Source of the DNA: Motacilla alba alba
Taxonomy: Eukaryota > Chordata > Aves > Passeriformes > Motacillidae
Reading direction: 5' to 3'
DNA: 64,000 nucleotides
NCBI RefSeq assembly: GCF_015832195.1
Contig: NC_052033.1
Coordinates: 5,456,001 to 5,520,000 of the forward strand
A program made the position numbers and the translations under genes. Positions 35,001 to 44,000 of the stretch are shown here, in pieces. A model generated the notes under the pieces. It saw nothing but the letters and a program-made list of their open reading frames with translations, searched no databases and was not told the DNA's origin. The number at the start of each line of letters is the position of its first letter. The stretch's first letter is position 1.

Positions 35001-38000
35001 GGGGCAGAGGCAGCTGGTGCTGCGGGGCAGAGCAGCCTGCGGGGGTTCTGTGCCTCACGGCTCTGCTCTCTCCCCAGGCATCACCTTCCAGAGGCTGGTG
35101 AGGACGGAGCAGGGGCTGCCTGTGAAGAACTACCAGAGCTCCACGGTGTAAGTGTGGCCGGGGGCACTGCTGGGGCTCCCTGCGGCACCCCCCGGGCTGG
35201 CACGGCTGCAGCGCCTCCCAGGGGCCGGGAGGAGGGCTGGGCTGAGCCGTGCGAGGGGTGAGGAGAGCGCCTGGGGCATTTCCAGTGGCCTGGGCCGGGC
35301 TCTGTGGGCTCCCCGTGCCAGTGACCCTGCAGGGCTGCAGACGTGGGGGAGGCAAAGTCTGCTCCCCCGGGAGCTGCACGTGTTGGAGAGCAGTGGGACA
35401 CACTGGGACCCGTGATTTTGGAGGCCACCACCCCAACAGGAGCCAGAAGGGGGTCCCTCCCAGCCCCCCTGCAGCTCCGAGCAGGCAGACTCTGCTCCTT
35501 ATTCGGGGACTGAGCCTTTCCCCGAGGGAAATGAGGCTGGGAAAGGACCTGGGCCACCCAGAGCTGCACCTTCAGGAGGAGATGTTCGGGGCTCCCTCGT
35601 GTCCCCTGGGCCCGAGTGGGTGCTGGGCTGGATGGGCTGGGCAGGGCTGGGCTGGGCTGGACGAGCTGGGCTGGGCTGGCTTGGTGGCGTGCCCCGGCCT
35701 GAGCCGTGTCCCTGTCCCCAGGACGGTGCTGCTGCTGAACCGCTCGGAGGTGCAGAGCGAGTTCGCGTCCATCGCCCGCAGGCTGAGCTCCAGCGAGCCC
35801 GCCCAGCACTCCACGCTGCTGCTGCTCCTGCAGCACCTCTACCAGGCCACCTTCGGCACCCGCTGCGACCTGGACGGGCTGGGCCAGCTGCTCAAGGTGG
35901 GCTGGGGCCGCGCTTACACCGCTCCAGCTGCTCAGGGTGGGCAGGGGCTGCACTTACACCACTCCAGCTGCTCAGGGTGGGCTGGGGCTGCTGCTCAAGG
36001 TGGGCTGGGGCCGCGCTTACACCGCTCCAGCTGCTCAGGGTGGGCTGGGGCTGCACTTACACCACTCCAGCTGCTCAGGGTGGGCTGGGGCTGCACTTAC
36101 TCCGCTCCAGCTGCTCAGGGTGGGCTGGGGCTGCGCTTACTCCGCTCCAGCTGCTCAGGGTGGGCAGGAGCAGCTGCTCCGGGTGGCAGGGGCAGTGCCC
36201 ACCCTGGGCTGCTGCAGGAGCCGCTCCGTGCAGGGGCTGCTGCATTTCCTACCCAAAGTACCACTGGCTTGGCAAAGGAAAAGAGTTTGGGTAACGCTTC
36301 TTGGAGGAAAAATGCACATTTCCCCCTTCTCAGGTTAGACCTGAGGGGTGAAGTGTTTTGTGAAGCGTGAGCAGAGGGCTCTCTGCCCTTTCACCCTGCC
36401 ACTCCTTTTCCATCCCACAGTGGAGAGAGGAAGGGCCCCCAGATTTGAAAATCAGCAAAAGTGTTTGTTTGACCAGAGAAACACCTGGGGGAGAGGCAAA
36501 AAAACCATCAAGAAAAACCCTGGGGTGTTTACAAAGTCATTTTTATTCTCATTGGAAAAGTTTGGGGGGACTTGAGGGGGGCGGGGGCAGTGGAGGGGGG
36601 AGAGCCCCCCGTTAGTGATGCTGCTGAGTGGAAGGATCCCCCTGAAGGTGTCCCCCGGCTCTGCTCCGCAGTCCAAGCCCCTGGAGGAGCTCTCGGAGCT
36701 CTACGCCAGCGCTGCCGATGCTCAGGAGGCGGCGGCCGCCAGCCCCGACCCCGCGCTGGCCCGGGAGCGGCTCCAGGCCGTGCTGCGCGACATCGCCGGG
36801 GCCGCCTCCTTCCCTGCCATCGCAGGTGAGCCTCCCCCGTCCCTCCCTCTCTTCCCCGGGGCTTCCTGCCAGCTCAGCCCCTGCAGCAGCAGCGGGGAGC
36901 GGCTTTGCAGAGTCTCAGCCGAGTGCGACGGCTGCGATAAAAAAGCACTGACCAAGCTCCTGTTTGATAACCGCACCTGAGCCACAAATGGTGTCATTTA
37001 AACAGCAACCAGATGAGTTGTCCAGCCTTTGAACAATCGAGGGGTGAGGTGAAAGCATTAAATCAGAACCCGGTGCTGGCTGTGACATCTGGTGGCTGTG
37101 GCGGTGTCACGCGTCCCCTTGTCCTGGAGCTGAGGACAGCGGCGTGCCCGGGGCTGCCCAAAACACGCAGGGTGTGGGGGCACCTCCCAGGCCAGGAGAG
37201 CTGGCAGGGGTGGCCCTGGGGGACCCTCAAAGCAGCTGCTGTCCCTCCTCTCTCCGCAGGCGAGGCCCAGCCCCGCAAGCTGCAGCCCTTCCCCATCCCC
37301 CCCGCTCGCTGCTACACCTACAGCTGGGACCAGGACAACTTCGGTGAGTCAGGCCTTGGCCGAGCTCTCAGCCGGGCCCCGGAGCAGTTTTGGAGAAGTA
37401 GAAGGTTCCCCTGTGCCGAGCTGGTGCTTCCCCATTCCTGGAAGGAGCGTGTCTGTTCTTGGGAAGGCTCCGCGCTCTTCCCCGCTGGCCCCAGCGAGCG
37501 GGAGCTGAGCTCTGGGCCAGGCCTGGCAGGGAGCCTGGTGGGTCAGGCGGGGTTTGATCAGCCAAAGGCTTGGCTTTGCTCCAGTTAAACCTGGCTCAAA
37601 CGTGAGGACGTGCTGAAAGCTGGGTGGGAAGGAAGCAAAAGCCCAGCTGCAGTTTGCCTTTTGAGGACCCAGCCAGAACCTCGAAGAGAGAAACACGATT
37701 TTCTTTGCATTGCATCCGAGCCTTTTGTGGAAATCTAAAACCACTGGGGAGGAGGCTCCCAGCTCCTTGCTTGACACCAGGGTGGAGGAGAGCTTTGGCC
37801 ACGAGGAGTGGCAGTGGTGTCTGGGGTCCCAGGTTTGCAGTGGCTCTGCTGGAGCCCGTGGCAGACGCCTGCTCCCTCTGGTTCCTTTCAGACATCCTCA
37901 ACGAGGTCCTCAGCAAGGAGTGCAGCATTGCTGAGCCCCAGGCCTCGGAGAACGAGGAGGAGGATGAGGAGGAGGAGGAGGAGGAGGATGTGGAGATGGA

Positions 38001-41000
38001 CGGCGGCTCCCCTGAGCAGGACTCGCTGCTGGCCCCTCTCTGTGCCATCCCCAGTGACTCCGTGTACTCCGTGCTGGCCGAGGAGGGCTCCAAGCTCCCG
38101 CGGGTGTCCCTCTTCGCCTCCCCCAAGGAGTCCATCTCGGAGCTGACCATGGTCTCCAGGAAGTCCCTGAAGTCCTTCGTGTCCAGCCTGAAGGACTGCA
38201 TGGACAGTGGCTACGCCGAGGACAGCGACGAGAGCTCGCTGGACACGGCGGGCCGGCCGGAGCCGCGGGCGGACGGGCCGCCCAAGCAGCGCCAGTCGCT
38301 GACCCACCGGCTCTACAAACTGCTCAAGAGCAAGGGCCAGCAGCTGGTGCAGCGCCGGGACTGCCCGGGGCCCTGCTCGCTGCCGCTGCGGCGCGCCGAG
38401 AGCCTGTGCGTGTCCCCGGCGCAGCCGCGCATCCCCGCGCGCTCCCGCCGCGCGCTCTCGCTGCCGCAGCACGGCCCGGGCCGGCGCGGGCCCGCCCCGC
38501 TCGCCCCCTCGGCCCCTGGGGCTGCCCCGGCGCCCCTTCCTCAGCTCCGACGACGAGGCCGAGGTGGGCACGCTGCGCGTGGTGGTGTTCGGCTCGGACC
38601 GCATCTCGGGCAAGGTGGCCCGCGCCTACAGCCGCCTCAGGTGAGCCCGCAGGTGAGCCCGCAGGTGAGCCGGGGGCCGCAGCGCCCGCCCTGCCCGGCC
38701 GCTCCGCTCAGCCGCCTCTGCTCCTCCGCAGGCTGCAGGAGAGCTCCTGCCCCTCCCTGACACGGTACTTCAGGCTCCAGTTCTTCTACGTGCCCGTCAA
38801 GAGGAGCTGCGTGGCTCCATCGACCCCGCAGACGCACCACCACCATCATCATCATCATCACCACCCCTCGGCGTCGCCGGGGGAGCCCCCGCCCCGGGCA
38901 CAGGTGGGTGTGCCCTCCCCCGGTGTCCCCGGGGCTCTGCTGGGCGCGGGGGTGCTGTGGGCGGTGGGGCAGGCCGAGGGACCCTCGGGGTGACCCCAGT
39001 GTCCGGTGTCAGGACCCCTCCCTGGCCGGGACGGAGAGCAGCACCAACGACATCTCGCACTACATCGGCCTGCTGGACCCCTGGTACGAGCGCAACGTGC
39101 TGGGGCTGATGAGCCTGCCCATGGGCGTCCTGTGCCAGGTGCGTGTGTGCCGCGGGCAGGGCGGGGCGTGCCCCTTCCCCTTCCCACGGAGCTGTCTGGA
39201 GAGCCTTCTGCCGTGCCACATGGACACGGGATGGACGCGGGGCTCCGGGGGTCGGCAGGAGGTTCCCGTCCCCAGCGGGGCGGGTGGGCAGCTGTGGCTG
39301 GAGGTGCCACCTGCCCCGTCACCCTTCTGACGCATTGTGCCACCGCAGTGCGCCAAGCCCGAGGCTGAGCCCCAGGAGGACGCCCGGGAGCAGCTGCCCA
39401 TCCTGGCTGACATGATCCTCTACTACTGCCGCTTCGCCGCGCGCCCCGTGCTGCTGCAGCTCTACCACACCGAGGTGGGCAGGGGGAAACGAGGGGTGGC
39501 TCTGCCTCTGAGGCGCCGGGGTGGCGCAGCCACCGCGTGCTGCTGAGGCGGAGCTCGGTCCCCTCCGGGCCCCTGGGTGTCCGTGGTGCCCTGGCTGATG
39601 CTCCTGGCTCGGGGCTGAGAGCAGCTCCTGCCCTGGCCGCGAAGTCCCACGAGCAGTTTTGCACCCCAGTACATTTCCGCACGCACAAAGCAGTGCCTGG
39701 CAGCGCTGCCAGCTTTTCCAGGGCGCTGGGATCTCTCCAGAGCTCTGCTTCCCAAAGCAAGCCCCTCCATGAGGTGACTTTTCCACACTCTCTGTGTGCC
39801 TGGGGACCAAACAGGGCTTGGTGAGCAGGGCACATGGGATTTGTGCTCCCAAAGCAGCTCCCAGACCCCGCTGTTGGCTCATTGGGGTTTTTTTCCCAGT
39901 GGCGTTTTAAGTGAAAATGAGAGGTTTGGGATCTGCTCAAACAGTCTGAAGCCCAGCTAAAGGCAGGCGCCACCCCAGGCTGCTGAAAGGGGCTTTGAGA
40001 GCATGGAAGGATTTTCCCAAACTGCCCCATTTCCTGAGGACTGAGAGGGGTGAAGGCTGCCTGGCCGGGCTGGGTCCCCTCACCCCCACGTGTCCCCTCT
40101 TGTCCCCCTGGCAGCTCACCTTCATCGGCGGGGAGAAGAGGACCGAGGTCTTCATCCACTCCCTGGAGCTGGGGCACTCAGCAGCCACGAGGGCCATCAA
40201 GGCCTCAGGTCTGTAGCTGCTCCTGCACCCCCACCCGCCCTGGGGGGGTCTGAAACCCGGGAAGGGAAGGGGAGGAAGGGGAAGGGGGGGCTGGGGAGCC
40301 TGGGCTGGAGCTGGGCTGGGGAGCCTGGGCTGCAGGAGCTGTCTGAGCCAGGCTGAGCGAGGATCCAGAGAGCTCTTCACTGCTTTGGGAGAGAAACATC
40401 CCAGTTCTGTATTCCCTGCAGGAGCAAAACCATGGCAATGCCTGATTGTTTGTGCTGCTCTGACCTCTAGAATGGATTCACAATAAAACACCTCCAAGCC
40501 CGTTTCCTTCCTCTCATCAGCACCTGCCAAATGCAGCTCTTTATCTTCCCTTGTTCCTGCTTGCTCTTTGTGCTTTGTCCAGAAGTGTCGCTGATAAAAT
40601 CCCTCTTTCATCTCCTTGTTTCCCTGGGCAAAGCCCGGTTTGTGTGTGTGCTCGGAGCCTTGCAGGTGCCATTTTTTGTGCTTTTATGGTACGAGTTCAT
40701 ACCGTTAGCGGTGTTAGGAGGGCAGGAGCAGCGGCAGGGCCATGCGGCTGCGGTTCCTCCGGGCACCCAGCCGGGATGCTCTGGAGTGCGGCTCACACAG
40801 ACCCCTCACGGCCAGCCCCCAGCACTGCAGCGCAGCGCGCTCCTCACGGCCTTCACCAGCTGCCTTGCTGCGAGCTCCGCTTGTCCTTCGAAGCAGAGCC
40901 CAGAAAATCCCCCCCTGTGCGGTGTGCCCCCCCTGCTCCCCCAAACCAGGCTTGGGCAAAGAGCTCTTCCCCCAGCCCATGAAAGCGCCGGTGCTGGATC

Positions 41001-44000
41001 CCATCTTCCCCCTTGGCTTGTCTGGCGCTGCTTCACAGCTGCAAAAACCTACCCGGGGGGAAAAGGACAGTTTAAAAGTGTCAGGCCCGGCGTCTCAGGC
41101 TAATGCAGCGCGGGCACAAACCTGCCTGAGCAAACAGGAGCAGGGAGAGCGCTGTGGCCTGTACTGCTCTGTGTTTCCTGGAGCTCTGTCCCTCTGCACC
41201 GGCTCAGCCAGAGCCACTTTCAGTTCTGCAGGGTGGTTTTGTGTTGTAATTCCTCTCTGGATTCTTTGCTTTCTGCAGATTTTAAGCCACCTTTCCTCCT
41301 TTTTTTGCCCCTTTTCCCCACAGCTGTGCTCAGCAGGCCCTTTTCCCCTGCCTGCAGTCCTGGCTGCGCTGCTGTGCCAGCAGCCAGGGAAGGCTGGGAT
41401 GAAAAGCCCCCGTGTGATGTTTGCTCCTTGTTTCCTGCAGGTCCAGGCAGCAAAAGGCTGGGAATAGATGGAGACAGGGAAGCGATCCCACTGACACTAC
41501 AGATTGCATACAGCAAGGTCTGTGCTGGCACTGCCGGGCACCTCCAGAGCTGGGGACAGCTCTGGGGCACTCCTGGCAAGGACATGGAGGGGCTGGGGGT
41601 GTCCAGGGAAGGGAACGGAGCTGGGGAAGGGGCTGGAGCACCAGCAGAGGCTGAGGGAGCTGGGAAGGGGCTCAGCCTGGAGAAAAGGAGGCTCAGGGGA
41701 GACCTTGTGGCTCTGCACAGCTCCTGCCAGGAGGGGACAGCCGGGGGGGGTCGAGCTCTGCTCCAGGGAACAGGGACAGGAGCAGAGGGAACGGCCTCAG
41801 GCTGGGCCACAGGGAGTTTAGATCGGGTATTAGAGAATATTTCTTCACTGAAAGGGCTTTCCAGCCCTGGCACAGCTGCGCAGGGCAGTGGTGGAGTCAC
41901 CATCCCTGGGGATGTTTAAAAGACGTGGGGTTGGCGCTTAAGGACTTGGCAGGGTCAGATTCAGGGCTGGACGTGACCTGAAAGGCCTTTTCCAAGCTGA
42001 GCGGTTGTGTGCTTCCCTCTGCTGGGCTCCGGCTGCTCCCTGCAGACAGCGGCCAGTGGCAGGAGTCACTGGAACGACGTGGAGAAGGTCTGCACGTCCG
42101 TCAACCTCAGCAAGGCCTGCAGGAGGCACGAGGAGCTCGGTGGGTACGGGGGGGCTGTGCCCGGGCAGGGTGGGGGCCCTGGGGGAGCGAGGGAACCCGG
42201 TGGATCTCCTGGCTGGGCAGTGAGGGAGGTGAGAATGCCGGAGACACGCGGGAGTCCCTGATGTTCCCTCAGCTGTGCCGTAGTCCTTGGTGTGTGCCAA
42301 TCCTCAGCACCACATCAGGGACACAGGACGCGTCCCGTCCCACTGTCCCAAAGGTTCCAGCTGGAAAAGCGTCCACTAGGGATGGGGCTGGGGTGGCTCG
42401 AGCACAGGACAGTGATGCTTTCCACGACAACACTTAGCAGGGAGCGAGAGCAGGTGAAACTCTTCAGGTGAAGCAGGAGCAGGGGCCAGGTGCTCGTCCT
42501 GCAGCCACAGCAGCCTGCCTCACATGCTTCCCTCAGCACGCCTTCCTGAGCTGCTGCTGCAGCCTGCTCCCCCTCCTGCAGCTCAGACACAGCTCCCAGC
42601 CACCTGCCTTGGCCTCGGAAGCCTTTGTTCTAATCACGTTTCTAATTAATCAGGCTTTGAGCCTTTCAGAAGCTCCAAGGCTCTGGGTCCGTGCATGTGT
42701 TTGGTTGGTTCTTGTTCAAGAGCTGCTGGTTTGGCCATCAGGCACGTCCAGTTCTGAGACAGCTTTGGGGGTTTGGGAGCTTTTCCCTCGTGTGCCTGGC
42801 AGGTGTTTGTCAGCAGGGCGATCAGGGTGTTGTGCCAAACAGGAGACACCCTTGATGCTCCGTGGATCTCCCCACTGCCCCTCCTGCCCCTCCCCATCCA
42901 TGCAGCCAATCCTGGGAGAGAAGCGCCAGGAATGGGTTTCTCAGCCCCTCTGAATGCTGCGCTGGGTGTTCTGCTCGAGTTCAGGGCTTGCACCAGGGCT
43001 GCCCTCAGCTCCTCTCTGGGGAGAGCCCTCTCCGTGGATCTCCGTCCTTCCAGGAGGAATCCCTTGGTCCCGGAGGTTTTCCCTTTCCTGGGTTTGACCA
43101 CAGGATGTCACTGCAATTCCAGGCACCCGGAGGCGTCTCCAGTGGGCTCAGGAGAGGCCACGGGGGAGAGTCAGACTTTCCTCACGGCGATGGGCAATGG
43201 ATTTTCTCCTGTTTGCAGCCCGGGGTGGTTAAATGTTCTCTCCCGCCGTGTTAGGAAAGCAGCTGGAATTGCAGAGGACATTCAGCAGGAGGGGAGGGAA
43301 GCTGGGAGTGCTCTGCATTCCCCCAGCACTGGGGTCCTGCTGGAGCTCCAGCTCTGGGGTGCTCTGAGAGGTGCAGGGGCCTCTTGGACTCCCAGCAGAG
43401 CCTCAGGCCGTGGCAGCTTCCTTCTCTTGCAGCCTCGAAGACAGAATGTCTCAACCTAACCATGACTGAGGTGGTCAAGAGGCAGAACTCCAAATCCAAG
43501 AAAAGTTTCAATCAGGTAACTGCAGCCCTGGAGCTTGTACACTGGGGAGATGGGAGGGGGGCAGGGCTGGAGTGAGCAGCTCCTGGGGGCATCCCCTCGC
43601 TGCTGCCCCAGCTCCCCTGCCCAGCCCAGGGAGGGCGCTGGGGCAGCGCTCCCTCACTCCAGCCTTTGCTCTCAGCAGATCAGCGTGTCCCAGATCAAAG
43701 TGGACAAGGTCCAGATCATCGGGGTGCAGTCCTCCTTCGCCGTGTGCCTGGACCAGGATGAGCAGAAGATCCTGCAGAGCGTGACCAGGTGGGAACTGCA
43801 GCCAGAGCTGCTGGGACGGGGCAGCGCCCGGCTCTGAGCTCAGCTTGGATGGATGCTCCTGCTCAGATCCCAGCGGCCCTGCTCCCGCTGGGCTCTCAGC
43901 CCCATCCCTGCTGGGTTCTTAGCCCTGTTCCCACTGGGCTCTCAGCCCCATTCCCACTCAGTTCTTAGCCCCGTTCCTGTTCCTGCTGGGTTCTTAGCCC

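Noticed and set aside
37624..38760. Single 378-codon frame as the PIK3R5 exon 9 protein
   Set aside because: Its first part is intron, and after about 38510 it leaves the conserved frame; only 37892-38470 is truly p101 in this frame.
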